A DNA stretch of 64,000 bases. Source: Pleionea sp052032335 (GTDB lineage Bacteria > Pseudomonadota > Gammaproteobacteria > Enterobacterales > Kangiellaceae). The stretch spans positions 7,771 through 71,770 of the forward strand of contig JBPEWV010000170.1 in assembly GCA_052032335.1 (NCBI GenBank), given 5' to 3'. The translations under genes and the position numbers were made by a program. Positions 8,835 to 17,829 of the stretch are shown piece after piece. Under the pieces are notes generated by a model. The model was not told the DNA's origin, did no database searches, and worked only from the letters and a program-made list of their open reading frames with translations. Each line of letters begins with the position of its first letter. The first letter of the stretch is position 1.

Positions 8835-10625
8835 TTAAAAGGCGATTAACGGCGTTCCTACCTTGACGGCATCACCTTCGGCTACAAGAATATCTGAAAC
8901 TACGCCCGCTGCTTGTGCTTTAACTTCGGTTTCCATTTTCATGGCTTCGAGAATCAAAACGGTTTGACCCGCGGCCACCTGCTCCCCCGGCTTTGCTAAT
9001 ATTTTGAAAATATTACCTGCCAATGGCGCATTGACAGTTTCGCCACTGCTGGAGTTTTGGGTTGATTCAGCCGAAGGTTTGGGTGCAGGATTTGGTGTAA
9101 TCTCGGACACTGTGCCTCCAGGGGCAACTGTTACTGAATAAGTTTTTCCATCCACAGTTACCGAGTATGACTCTTCATCAATACTTTCGGCTGCACTGCT
9201 TTGCGCGATTGTTACGGTGTTGTCTTGCTGGGTTGCGTCGGGAGCCGGCTCGAACGCTTTCGGATTGTGTTTATTTTTTAAAAACTTCAAACCAATTTGT
9301 GGAAACAATGCATAGATAAGCACGTTATCCACCAATTCACCTTCCAACTCAAAGTTTTCTTGTTCAGCCAGAGAAAACAGTTCATCACTTAATGTGTCCA
9401 TTTCTGGTTCAATCAAATCGGCGGGTCGACAGGTGATTTTTTCACCGCCGTCAAGAACTTTCTGCTGCAACTCTTGGTTAACTGGAGCCGGAGTCGAACC
9501 ATACTCTCCTTTCAGAACTCCGGCAGTTTCTTTACTGATGCTTCTGTAACGCTGGCCAGTCAGCACATTAAGCACCGCCTGAGTGCCTACTATTTGTGAC
9601 GTTGGTGTAACTAATGGAATGTATCCAAGATCTTTTCTTACTCTCGGGATCTCTGATAACACATCATCAAATTTATCTTCCGCACCCTGCTCTTTAAGTT
9701 GACTTTCCATATTGGTCAGCATGCCACCAGGCACCTGTGACATCAAAATTCGTGAATCGACGCCCTTTAAACTTCCCTCCCATTTGGCGTATTTTTTACG
9801 CACACTTCTGAAATAAGCGGCGATTTCTTCAAGAAGCTCCAGCTTCAGCCCCGTGTCTCTTGGCGTTCCTTCAAATATCGAGACGATCGATTCGGTGGGT
9901 GAGTGACCGTAAGTCATACTCATGGAGGATATACTGGTATCGACCATATCGATTCCGGCTTCAACCGCTTTTACGATCGAAGCGGTGCTTAATCCGGTAG
10001 TCGCATGCGCATGCAATGCTACCGGAATCTCCAGAGCGCTTTTCAATTTTGTTACCAGCTCTTCTGCAACATAGGGCTTCAATAGTCCAGCCATATCTTT
10101 AATGCAAATTGAGTGTGCTCCCATATCTTCAAGTCGTTTGGCCATATCGATCCACATGTCGATGGTGTGCACTGGACTTACGGTATACGACAAAGTTCCC
10201 TGAGCATGTTTATCGACGGATACAACCGATTTGATAGCGGTTTTTAGATTCCGCGTATCATTCATCGCATCAAATATTCGGAATACATCCATACCATTAC
10301 TTGCTGCGCGGTCGACAAATGCCTCAACGACGTCATCGCCATAATGTCGATAGCCGAGAATATTCTGCGCACGAAATAACATTTGCATGGGCGTGTTGGG
10401 CATGGCTTTTTTTAATTGTCGCAATCGCTCCCAGGGATCTTCTCCTAAATATCGGATGCAGGCATCAAAGGTTGCGCCGCCCCAAGTTTCTGCCGACCAA
10501 TAGCCGACTTTATCCAGCTTTTCAGCGATCGGCAGCATGTCATCAATACGTAACCGGGTTGCAAATAAGGATTGATGCGCATCGCGCAATACGACGTCAG
10601 TAATTTTTAATCTTTGTTGATTCAT
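8835..10625 (-). CDS. oadA: Oxaloacetate decarboxylase alpha subunit, biotin-carrying
   Basis: A 596-residue cytoplasmic subunit that transfers the carboxyl group of oxaloacetate to biotin. Domains in order: carboxyltransferase TIM barrel (residues 5-280, starting with the RDAHQSL motif and containing the metal-binding HAHATTG), conserved carboxylase domain (about 300-470), a Ser/Ala/Pro/Gln-rich linker, and a biotinyl domain (525-596) with EAMKMETE, whose Lys563 is the biotin attachment site. It has the usual length. Pyruvate carboxylase subunit B and malonyl-type relatives share this layout, but the adjacent oadG and oadB settle the assignment. Confidence 0.96.
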   Translation of the reverse strand: MNQQRLKITDVVLRDAHQSLFATRLRIDDMLPIAEKLDKVGYWSAETWGGATFDACIRYLGEDPWERLRQLKKAMPNTPMQMLFRAQNILGYRHYGDDVVEAFVDRAASNGMDVFRIFDAMNDTRNLKTAIKSVVSVDKHAQGTLSYTVSPVHTIDMWIDMAKRLEDMGAHSICIKDMAGLLKPYVAEELVTKLKSALEIPVALHAHATTGLSTASIVKAVEAGIDMVDTSISSMSMTYGHSPTESIVSIFEGTPRDTGLKLELLEEIAAYFRSVRKKYAKWEGSLKGVDSRILMSQVPGGMLTNMESQLKEQGAEDKFDDVLSEIPRVRKDLGYIPLVTPTSQIVGTQAVLNVLTGQRYRSISKETAGVLKGEYGSTPAPVNQELQQKVLDGGEKITCRPADLIEPEMDTLSDELFSLAEQENFELEGELVDNVLIYALFPQIGLKFLKNKHNPKAFEPAPDATQQDNTVTIAQSSAAESIDEESYSVTVDGKTYSVTVAPGGTVSEITPNPAPKPSAESTQNSSSGETVNAPLAGNIFKILAKPGEQVAAGQTVLILEAMKMETEVKAQAAGVVSDILVAEGDAVKVGTPLIAF

Positions 10626-10640
10626 AATTTGCCCTCTGCC

Positions 10641-10886
10641 CTAGCGATGTTTCTTTCGATACTGATGCACGGCAGATGTGATAACAGCGACGAGCGCTTC
10701 ATCATTAGCTTCTACCTGAGAAGAGTCGGTTGTAATAGAGTCGGCATGTGTGGATGGTGATTCGGGCCAAAATCGATTAAGAAACTTTGATGACACAGTG
10801 ATACAGAAAACCAGAAGAGACAGGAAAATAAATACCGTACCCATACCAACGATCATTAACGATAGACCTTGCGCCATATCACTCAT
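10641..10886 (-). CDS. oadG: Oxaloacetate decarboxylase gamma subunit
   Basis: A small membrane protein of 81 residues: MSDMAQGLSLMIVGMGTVF is followed by one transmembrane helix and a hydrophilic C-terminal tail ending in basic residues (KKHR). This is the layout of OadG, which anchors the alpha subunit and holds Zn2+. The frame extends to a GTG at 10910, but the ATG at 10886 has a GAGGT Shine-Dalgarno at the right distance and gives the family's normal N-terminus. It is first gene of oadGAB, 15 bases before oadA. Confidence 0.9.
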   Translation of the reverse strand: MSDMAQGLSLMIVGMGTVFIFLSLLVFCITVSSKFLNRFWPESPSTHADSITTDSSQVEANDEALVAVITSAVHQYRKKHR

Positions 10887-11054
10887 AAAATTTACCTCGC
10901 CCTGAGACACCGTGTGTATCCATCAGTCTAGTCGATCAGTCGAAAACTGAACATTCGAACTCTGATTTATCGCATTTAATTTTACTGATGTGACTGCTGC
11001 AAAGCAGTAAAGCAAGACCTTAGACCATTGTCAAATAATGGATTTCACTCAATG

Positions 11055-12113
11055 CTAATAAAAAGGCAACTCCAATTGTTCCAGTTTATCCGGCGAGGAG
11101 TCATCGAGCCTCACACCGATGCCAAGCAAACGAACAGGCATGGATTTTCGCTGATACGCCTCAGCAATCAATGTGACCAGAACGTCTTCCAGTAGAATTT
11201 CTGCACGACGCTCGATGGTGGTCGCGGTGAAATCATTGAACTTTAGTTTCACGAAAACAGATTTAAAACCCTGCACAGACTTGGACGATAACCGTTGTTG
11301 CAACGATTGAATCAACTTGGGCAACTTGTCAGCCAGCTCTTCAATGGTTCGACAATCGTGACTGAATGTTCTTTCAACACTGACCGATTTTCTCTGTCGT
11401 TCATTCGAAACCAATCGATCATCGATACCGCGAGCAAAGCGATACAACCGATTTCCGAACTTACCGAACTTGTCCAATAAAATCGATTGCGATAGAGATT
11501 GCAGTTCGCCACAGGTTCTTATATTCAAGTTATGCAGTTTATTCGCCGTGACTTTTCCAACACCATGTATTTTAGCAACCGGCAAATGGTAGACGAAGGA
11601 ATCAATCTCGTCTGGCGCAATAACTTTAAGACCATCAGGCTTATTCCAGTCACTGGCAATTTTAGCCAGAAACTTATTTGGCGCAACACCGGCCGAAGCA
11701 GTCAAGTTTAACTCTGTTCTAATCTGTTGCTTTATCGCTTGCGCGATGTATGTAGCGCTGCCCCGGAACTGTTCTACATCACTCACGTCGAGATAGGCTT
11801 CATCCAGTGATAAGGGTTCGATCAACTCAGTATAACGCAGAAAAATTTGATGGATCTGCTTCGAAACTTCGCGATATTTATTCAAATTTGGCGGGACAAT
11901 GATAAGTTCTGGGCAGCGAGATTTGGCTATAGCAGAAGACAAGGCCGAATGGACGCCATAGTCACGCGCGAGATAATTACAGGTAGCGATAACGCCTCGG
12001 CGCTCTGCCTGCCCGCCTACCGCCAGAGGTCGATTCCTCAAACTGGGGTTATCACGCATTTCAACGGCTGCATAAAAGCAATCCATATCAATGTGAATGA
12101 TTTTGCGCGACAT
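11055..12113 (-). CDS. dinB: DNA polymerase IV (Y family)
   Basis: A 352-residue error-prone translesion polymerase. Seen: DMDCFYA at residues 9-15 with catalytic Asp9, SLDEAYLD with Asp104 and Glu105, a helix-hairpin-helix segment around GVGKVTANKL, the little-finger domain, and a C-terminal QLELPF that fits the beta-clamp-binding motif. Its start codon lies 7 bases after the histidine kinase stop, so it seems to be the last gene of an operon starting at the PepSY gene. I see no LexA-type operator near it, which suggests that the two-component operon's promoter, not SOS, may control it (inference). Confidence 0.96.
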   Translation of the reverse strand: MSRKIIHIDMDCFYAAVEMRDNPSLRNRPLAVGGQAERRGVIATCNYLARDYGVHSALSSAIAKSRCPELIIVPPNLNKYREVSKQIHQIFLRYTELIEPLSLDEAYLDVSDVEQFRGSATYIAQAIKQQIRTELNLTASAGVAPNKFLAKIASDWNKPDGLKVIAPDEIDSFVYHLPVAKIHGVGKVTANKLHNLNIRTCGELQSLSQSILLDKFGKFGNRLYRFARGIDDRLVSNERQRKSVSVERTFSHDCRTIEELADKLPKLIQSLQQRLSSKSVQGFKSVFVKLKFNDFTATTIERRAEILLEDVLVTLIAEAYQRKSMPVRLLGIGVRLDDSSPDKLEQLELPFY

Positions 12114-12120
12114 GTATCGA

Positions 12121-13479
12121 TCAGATACGCTTGAATATAAATGTCAGGACGAATTTCGCTCCTGACATGGCACTCTCTTCAATCGCTATAGTTCCACCGT
12201 ATTGATGGACCAGTTCCGATACAACGGAAAGCCCTATTCCTTGGCCTTCTGTTTGTTCATCCAAACGATTGCCTCTGGCCAAAACCTTTTCACGCATCTC
12301 AACCGGTATGCCCGGACCATCATCTGAAATCGAAATATTTAGAGCGTATTCTTGTTTCTTTGACGCTTCGGAGATATCAACCAGAACGCTGGATCGGGTC
12401 CATTTGCAGGCATTATCAAGCAGGTTACCCATGATCTCCATGAAATCACCTTCATCGCCGTAAAAACGAATGCTGTCATTGCAATTCAATTCAAGTTCAA
12501 GCTGCTTCGACTGATACACCTTGCCCAGCGCGCTAAGAATTTTTTCTACACCAATTTTCACATTAACCGATGCCAGCATATGTCCCTGAGAGCCAGCAAC
12601 TGCGCGGGACAACTGATATTGGATAATCTCATCCATTCGATCCACTTGTGACTGAATTGTAGAACCTGTGTCTTCAGCTTTGACACTTTGAACCGCACCT
12701 TTGATTACCGCAAGTGGTGTTTTTAAGCTGTGCGCCAAGTTGGAAAAGGTATTGCGATATTTTTCCCGTTGCGTTCTTTCTGCTTCAATCAGAAGGTTCA
12801 GGTTTTTTGTCAATGGAATTAACTCGGCCGGGTAGTTTTTGGACAGCGTTTTTTGTTGGCCGCTTTCAATCATTTCTAAATCACGAGCGACCAGACCTAA
12901 TGGCGACAAGCCCCATCTCAGCGCGACTAACTGGATGAAAAGCATAGCAACCAATACAAACACCAGCCCGGACCAAAGTGTTGTTCTGAAGTCACTAACA
13001 ACGTCTTTTAACAAGTGCGCTTCGTGCAGAAGAGTAAACTGATAATAATGTTCTGAGTCATCAAAACTTTCCCAGATAACCGCATATCGCAAGCGGTAAA
13101 ACCGAATACCGTCAATGGACGTAAAGTCAAAAAGAAACTCACCGGTGGGTAAGATTTCAAACAAATACAGATCCAAATCTACTGCACTGAATGAGCGCCA
13201 AATTTCATCTTCATTGCCTCCGTAGACAAAGGCGTAACTTCCACTGTCAATCTGATTAAACGCATCTTCACGAACAACTTCGGGTAGGTACAAAACGCCT
13301 GGCTCTTCTTCTTCAGCCGCCGTCAACAGCATGAACAACTGAGTCTTCATGCGCTCTTGCAGCTGACCGGTAAGACTCCTATCAAAAGCTTTTTCCAGAA
13401 ATAAAGAAACGCCGCTTACCAAAACGATAAGCGACAATGATAAGACTAAAACCAGCCGAGAACGTAAAGAATATGTCAT
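12121..13479 (-). CDS. Sensor histidine kinase, PhoQ-like
   Basis: A 452-residue inner-membrane kinase. Order: transmembrane helix 10-30, an acidic periplasmic domain (about 32-165, with EEEEPG), second transmembrane helix (about 168-190), HAMP-like linker, dimerisation domain with phospho-acceptor His250 in NLAHSLKTPL, and an ATPase domain with NLLDNACKW, DDGPGIP and GQGIGLSVV. The acidic sensor domain and the SLKTPL form of the H-box are typical of PhoQ-like kinases that sense divalent cations or antimicrobial peptides, but the ligand is not provable here. The ATG at 13479 is 9 bases after the response regulator stop. Confidence 0.93.
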   Translation of the reverse strand: MTYSLRSRLVLVLSLSLIVLVSGVSLFLEKAFDRSLTGQLQERMKTQLFMLLTAAEEEEPGVLYLPEVVREDAFNQIDSGSYAFVYGGNEDEIWRSFSAVDLDLYLFEILPTGEFLFDFTSIDGIRFYRLRYAVIWESFDDSEHYYQFTLLHEAHLLKDVVSDFRTTLWSGLVFVLVAMLFIQLVALRWGLSPLGLVARDLEMIESGQQKTLSKNYPAELIPLTKNLNLLIEAERTQREKYRNTFSNLAHSLKTPLAVIKGAVQSVKAEDTGSTIQSQVDRMDEIIQYQLSRAVAGSQGHMLASVNVKIGVEKILSALGKVYQSKQLELELNCNDSIRFYGDEGDFMEIMGNLLDNACKWTRSSVLVDISEASKKQEYALNISISDDGPGIPVEMREKVLARGNRLDEQTEGQGIGLSVVSELVHQYGGTIAIEESAMSGAKFVLTFIFKRI

Positions 13480-13488
13480 TCGTAGTAT

Positions 13489-14163
13489 TTAAAGCTCGGG
13501 ATTGATGCGATAGCCCCGACCGCGAAGAGTTTCAATGGGTTTTAAATCGCCTTCAGGGTCGATCTTTTTACGCAATCGACGAACGAACACTTCCAGTACA
13601 TTACTGTCTTTATCGTGATCCTGTTCGTAAATGTGTTCGGTTAACTCCGTTTTCGAAATAACTTTGTCCGGATTCATCATAAGATATTCCAGAACCTTAT
13701 ATTCGTAAGCAGTTAGGTCCAGTTCCGATCCATTGACCAAAATTTGTTTGCTGCTTGAATTCAATTCAATCGGCCCTTTCTTGATTATCGGACTGGAAAA
13801 ACCTGAGGAACGTCTTAATAATGCGTTGGTTCTTGCCAGCAACTCTTCAACTTGAAACGGTTTAACCAGATAATCGTCGGCACCTCTCGAAAGGCCTTCC
13901 ACTTTCTCTTGCCAGCGCGATCGAGCCGTTAAAATAAGTATCGGAAACTCTTTGCCCTGCTCTCTAATTTTACTGATCAAATCAAGGCCATTTAATTTAG
14001 GCAAGCCAAGGTCGATAATCGCGACATCAACCGGATATTCTTCGGCAAAATATAGACCATCTTCTCCATCGAATGCTTGATCAACCGCGTAGCCCTCTTT
14101 GTTCAAAGCTTCTTTAAGTTGATCCTGCAATGCATGTTCGTCTTCTACTACAAGAACTTTCAT
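13489..14163 (-). CDS. OmpR-family response regulator, PhoP-like
   Basis: A 224-residue DNA-binding regulator. The receiver domain (1-120) has the acidic pair Glu7-Asp8, phospho-acceptor Asp51 (AIIDLGLPKLNG) and Lys101 (YLVKPF); the winged-helix domain (130-224) ends RGRGYRI. The stretch TARSRWQEKVEGLSRGADDY is typical of PhoP-type regulators. It lies between the PepSY gene (14 bases upstream) and its cognate kinase, so it is part of one operon. Genes for the small PepSY protein upstream are a common regulatory partner in such operons. Confidence 0.95.
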   Translation of the reverse strand: MKVLVVEDEHALQDQLKEALNKEGYAVDQAFDGEDGLYFAEEYPVDVAIIDLGLPKLNGLDLISKIREQGKEFPILILTARSRWQEKVEGLSRGADDYLVKPFQVEELLARTNALLRRSSGFSSPIIKKGPIELNSSSKQILVNGSELDLTAYEYKVLEYLMMNPDKVISKTELTEHIYEQDHDKDSNVLEVFVRRLRKKIDPEGDLKPIETLRGRGYRINPEL

Positions 14164-14177
14164 TTTTTATCCTTAGC

Positions 14178-14441
14178 TCAATTTACTTTGATGACCTTGG
14201 CTTTGCAGCCATCAACTAATATCGTTTTGACTCGTCCATTGTTCAGCAAAACTTTTACGCGATAAACGGCCGGGCCTCTGCTTTTGATAAGACTGGCTGA
14301 AAGTGCTTTACCCTTGATGGTACTTTGCGCGACAGCCACAGCTTTAGCTTTCGAAATAACTTTGCAACCTTTGTCATCATCTGCCTTGATAGGGTTGGCA
14401 AATAATGCAAAAACAACTGCGAAAACCCAAAGAAATTTCAT
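14178..14441 (-). CDS. Small exported PepSY-domain protein
   Basis: An 87-residue protein with a signal peptide (MKFLWVFAVVFALFANPIKA) and one PepSY-like domain: helix with ISKAKAVAVAQS, then strands YRVKVLLNNGRVKTILVD. Mature protein is basic and has two Cys residues that could form a disulfide. PepSY domains are thought to bind or inhibit proteases or to sense periplasmic conditions. It is the first gene of the PepSY-regulator-kinase-dinB operon, an order seen with PhoP/PhoQ-like pairs in other gammaproteobacteria, which suggests a periplasmic accessory to signalling. Confidence 0.85.
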   Translation of the reverse strand: MKFLWVFAVVFALFANPIKADDDKGCKVISKAKAVAVAQSTIKGKALSASLIKSRGPAVYRVKVLLNNGRVKTILVDGCKAKVIKVN

Positions 14442-14521
14442 TGTGAGCCTCGTTTAATCATAGAGAAATAAGGAGTGATAATTCATATGGCATCTTCCTA
14501 TAGTCCATTTGTCTTGTCAAT

Positions 14522-15115
14522 TTACTGACCGGCGCTGATAACGGGCTCAACAAACACCCGTAACTCCACTTCGGCACCCGGATGATAGGGCAACTCTGTT
14601 TGAAAATTCTCGCCCATGTAACGATAGGTCACTCGATAACCAGCGTTTCTCTGAAACTCATTCAATCGCTCTTCGATACGACATTGGTGATGCTCCGCCA
14701 TCGACTGTTGACCCGATTGACTAGCAGCTTCACCAATTGACGAACCGATCACCGCACCGGCAACCGCACCGACCGCTTTTTGCGAACGTCGGTTACCCAT
14801 TTTGCTGCCGATGACAGCCCCAACAATCCCACCGACCACTCGGCCGGCTGTCGAATCTTTGGTTTTAGGGTGCCGAGAGGTCTCACGACAAATTTTAACT
14901 GGCTGATATTCTTTGACCACTTCAACGATAGGCTTTACCGATAACACAGTGCCATACTGTGGTGAGATTTCCTGTGGAGCCAATCTCAACTGTGAGTTCG
15001 CTATGTCTCTGTCTTGCATTGAGAGTCTATCTTGTGAAGTTGATAGCTCTTCTGAAAAGGCTGTGTTAACCAAAATCAAAGTTCCGATTAAGCCGCTCGT
15101 TAAGTAGGATTTCAC
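14522..15115 (-). CDS. Glycine-zipper outer-membrane protein (17 kDa antigen-like)
   Basis: A 197-residue protein with a signal peptide (MKSYLTSGLIGTLILVNTAF) and no lipobox Cys, so it is not an evident lipoprotein. Residues 92-132 form a glycine zipper of two hairpinned segments (VVGGIVGAVIGSKMG and AVGAVAGAVIGSSIG) as in the SlyB/Rickettsia 17 kDa antigen/OsmB group, followed by a C-terminal beta domain with YRVTYRYMGE and VELRVFVEPV. It is probably in or near the outer membrane; members protect envelope integrity. It stands alone downstream-facing of the PepSY operon promoter region. Confidence 0.85.
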   Translation of the reverse strand: MKSYLTSGLIGTLILVNTAFSEELSTSQDRLSMQDRDIANSQLRLAPQEISPQYGTVLSVKPIVEVVKEYQPVKICRETSRHPKTKDSTAGRVVGGIVGAVIGSKMGNRRSQKAVGAVAGAVIGSSIGEAASQSGQQSMAEHHQCRIEERLNEFQRNAGYRVTYRYMGENFQTELPYHPGAEVELRVFVEPVISAGQ

Positions 15116-15172
15116 ATTAAACTCCGTCTACTTCATAATTCAATGGAACCTATATTAAAAGTTACTAACTGA

Positions 15173-16288
15173 ATGCAATCTGAACAGTTCAGGTTTTACC
15201 CCGATATCGATCATTTTCAAACGGAGCAGAATGCCTCTTTCTCTGGCTTTCATCCATTCTATAACCCTAAATTTTTGCAGGCGCTGGAGTCATCGGGAGC
15301 CGTTTCACGCTCAACAGGATGGCAACCCAAACACCTTAGTTACACAACAGCAGAGGGAAACAGTTACCTGCTGCCCGGCTATCTCAAGTCGCACTCCTAT
15401 GGTGAGTACGTTTTTGATTGGGGCATCGCTGATGCAATTCGCCGGGCGGGAATCAACTATTACCCGAAATGGGTCGCCCAATTTCCATTTACTCCGGTTG
15501 AAATGCCAAAAACGATTAAACCCTTCGATTCGTCGACACTGGGCAATCTGGTCGACACATTATGGTCTGATAGCCCGGTGACTGCTCAGTTGCTTTACCT
15601 ACCCAAGCAATGGTGTGACGTCGTTTTAGGCGCAGGAGGACTTATCAGAAAGAGTATCTTTTTCTGTTGGCATAACCAGGACTACCAAACTTTCGATGAC
15701 CACTTAAACAGCTTGACCGCTAAACGGTCAAAAGATGTACGCCGGGAAAGACGAAAAGTTATGGCAACCGGCCTCAACATTAATCGCTTTTCAGGCAGCG
15801 AAATCACTGACGAATTGATCGACCGCTTTTACCCCTTTTACCGCCATACCTACCTGTCACGCTCTGGTCATGCAGGGTATTTAAACCGCTTGTTCTTTTC
15901 ATCGTGGTTACTCGACATACGCGACCAGGCTATGTTGGTTATAGCCAGCAACAACAATGAAGACATTGCTGCGGCACTGTTTGTTCACGACCACGAAACC
16001 TTATTCGGACGCTACTGGGGCAGTACAATAAATGACGGCTTGCTGCATTTTGAATGTTGCTATTATCAGGGAATGGAATATTGTATCGAACGAAACTTAA
16101 AACGGTTTAATCCAGGCGTTCAGGGCGAACACAAGGTTCGTCGCGGGTTCGAACCTTATCTGGTCAATTCGGCTTATTTTTATCGCGATCCTCATTTACG
16201 ACAACAGTTGGCCGGTTACTTTTCTGATGAAACTCAGCAGCTTAAACATTACCTAACTGAACTGAAAGGAAAACTGCCTTTTCGCTAA
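15173..16288 (+). CDS. FemAB-like GNAT acyltransferase (peptidogalycan family)
   Basis: A 371-residue cytoplasmic protein of the family named peptidogalycan biosynthesis protein (PF04339 type), with a GNAT-like fold. Seen: N-terminal NPKFLQALESSGAVS-type helix, the central segment KRSKDVRRERRKV typical of this family, FYPFYRHTYLSRSGHAGYLN and C-terminal RFNPGVQGEHKVRRGFEP. The true substrate of the family is not established. The ATG at 15173 has only a weak ribosome-binding site. It is divergent from the glycine-zipper gene and convergent with the HDOD gene, so it is transcribed alone. Confidence 0.85.
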   Translation: MQSEQFRFYPDIDHFQTEQNASFSGFHPFYNPKFLQALESSGAVSRSTGWQPKHLSYTTAEGNSYLLPGYLKSHSYGEYVFDWGIADAIRRAGINYYPKWVAQFPFTPVEMPKTIKPFDSSTLGNLVDTLWSDSPVTAQLLYLPKQWCDVVLGAGGLIRKSIFFCWHNQDYQTFDDHLNSLTAKRSKDVRRERRKVMATGLNINRFSGSEITDELIDRFYPFYRHTYLSRSGHAGYLNRLFFSSWLLDIRDQAMLVIASNNNEDIAAALFVHDHETLFGRYWGSTINDGLLHFECCYYQGMEYCIERNLKRFNPGVQGEHKVRRGFEPYLVNSAYFYRDPHLRQQLAGYFSDETQQLKHYLTELKGKLPFR

Positions 16289-16305
16289 AATCTTAAACCG
16301 GCCTT

Positions 16306-17694
16306 TCAAGCGACCAGTTGTTTCGACATTATATCCAGCACCTCTCGCTCTTCGAGCAACTGATTGAAACTTTCGTTAACCTGTTCTTCTTCAAGGTGCA
16401 GGTTTTCCAGAGTGGACTGCGGTAAACGCTCAACAGTAGCGTCGCCCAAATCGATCCGCTTCAGCAAACGTCCGGCTAATAACACCAGATTCGAATAGAC
16501 CGCATGTTTGCTCCAGAACTCTTCCTTATGATGCCAGCGTACGGCAACAATCAGCTCATCCGGCATATGCCAGTTTTTCATCAACCAGGCACCAATTTCT
16601 TGATGGGTTAGCCCCATAACAAAATGCTCTATGTCTTCTAAAGGAATTTCAGGGTTGGCCTCAATATATCGATTTATGAGATTAAATTGTGGTGGAAATA
16701 AGTGACCTAATAATAGATGGCCAAAATTATGTAAAAGCCCCGCCAAATAGGACAAACCTCGTTCCGGACGTCTTTTAGGCGGAATCAACAAACACAACTT
16801 TTCGACCAAACTGGCCGAGTAGACTGCCTGACGCCAAAATGCATGAACACCCAGCGGGCCATCATCAGGTACATTGAGCGATTTACCAATGGAAATCCCT
16901 AGCGCCAGGTTCATCACCAAGTCGAAACCCAATACCCGTGAAATTGCCGTCTCAACCGAATCGATAGTCCCTTTGTAACCGTAATAAGGTGAACTGGCCC
17001 AACTGATTATCTGGGCTGCTAAGCTCGGGTCGCGTTTAACAATGTCGCCAAGCTTTTTTGCATCGGCACTGGGATCAACTCGTAACTTCATGATTTCCTG
17101 TGCAATTTCTGGCATCGACGGTAAGTCGAAAGTTTCATCAACTCGCTGTTTGATTCGTATCGGAGTAAACTGATTCACAGTCTCCGACATGTCTTGCTGT
17201 GCATTTCTTCCTGAGTAAAGCCGTTCCGGCTCGCAACCAAACGAGAATCGCTCACCGTCGCTAAACAGCGATTGAATCGATGGGCCACTGACTTTTAACA
17301 AACTTTTCGAGTTGCCCGATTGAATATAGACCTGCTTTTGTTGAAATACCGATTCGTCAATCACGCCTCGACATCCAAACACCTTAAATAATGGTGGATG
17401 ATTATTAGCATCACACTTGTCGAAAACTGAATCAGCAAGTTGTTCGTTAACCACACTAAGTTCTTGATTGGTCAGTCTTTTCAGAACTTCAAAGTCCAAC
17501 AGGTAATTGCAGGGTAAAATGGCAAGTATTTTTTCATTGGTTCCCTGAAGTAAAACACAGCGCAAAACTTCGTTTAATGGCAGCGCTTGCTTCTCAGCGA
17601 TGAGACGCAAGGATCTACCTGGCTCGTGCTCAATTATCTCAAAATCAATTTCCCGATCGTTGAGAAAACTTTCTATAGACTTGGGAATACTCAC
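16306..17694 (-). CDS. YbaK-like domain fused to HDOD signalling domain
   Basis: A 462-residue cytoplasmic protein. Residues 1-155 resemble the YbaK/ProX aminoacyl-tRNA deacylase fold (IEHEPGRSLRLIAEKQALPL and ILPCNYLLDFEVL), and residues 185-400 are an HDOD domain (LPSMPEIAQEIMKL, IVKRDPSLAAQIISWASSPY, LAGLLHNFGHLLLGHLFPP). The start is a GTG at 17694, with AGGAG six bases upstream. HDOD proteins act in signalling, often with c-di-GMP or two-component systems, but are not catalytic themselves. The fused deacylase-like domain probably serves for binding rather than editing; this is inference. It is transcribed alone. Confidence 0.88.
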   Translation of the reverse strand: MSIPKSIESFLNDREIDFEIIEHEPGRSLRLIAEKQALPLNEVLRCVLLQGTNEKILAILPCNYLLDFEVLKRLTNQELSVVNEQLADSVFDKCDANNHPPLFKVFGCRGVIDESVFQQKQVYIQSGNSKSLLKVSGPSIQSLFSDGERFSFGCEPERLYSGRNAQQDMSETVNQFTPIRIKQRVDETFDLPSMPEIAQEIMKLRVDPSADAKKLGDIVKRDPSLAAQIISWASSPYYGYKGTIDSVETAISRVLGFDLVMNLALGISIGKSLNVPDDGPLGVHAFWRQAVYSASLVEKLCLLIPPKRRPERGLSYLAGLLHNFGHLLLGHLFPPQFNLINRYIEANPEIPLEDIEHFVMGLTHQEIGAWLMKNWHMPDELIVAVRWHHKEEFWSKHAVYSNLVLLAGRLLKRIDLGDATVERLPQSTLENLHLEEEQVNESFNQLLEEREVLDIMSKQLVA

Positions 17695-17829
17695 ACATTA
17701 CTCCTGAAACCAATCATCTTTTAACTATAGTCAAAGTTTGACTCAGACCAAAACTACTGTGGCAAATTAGTAACCAGTTCACATAAATTTAACACGGTAC
17801 AGAAAAAACAAAGTTTCACTCGCGTCGAG

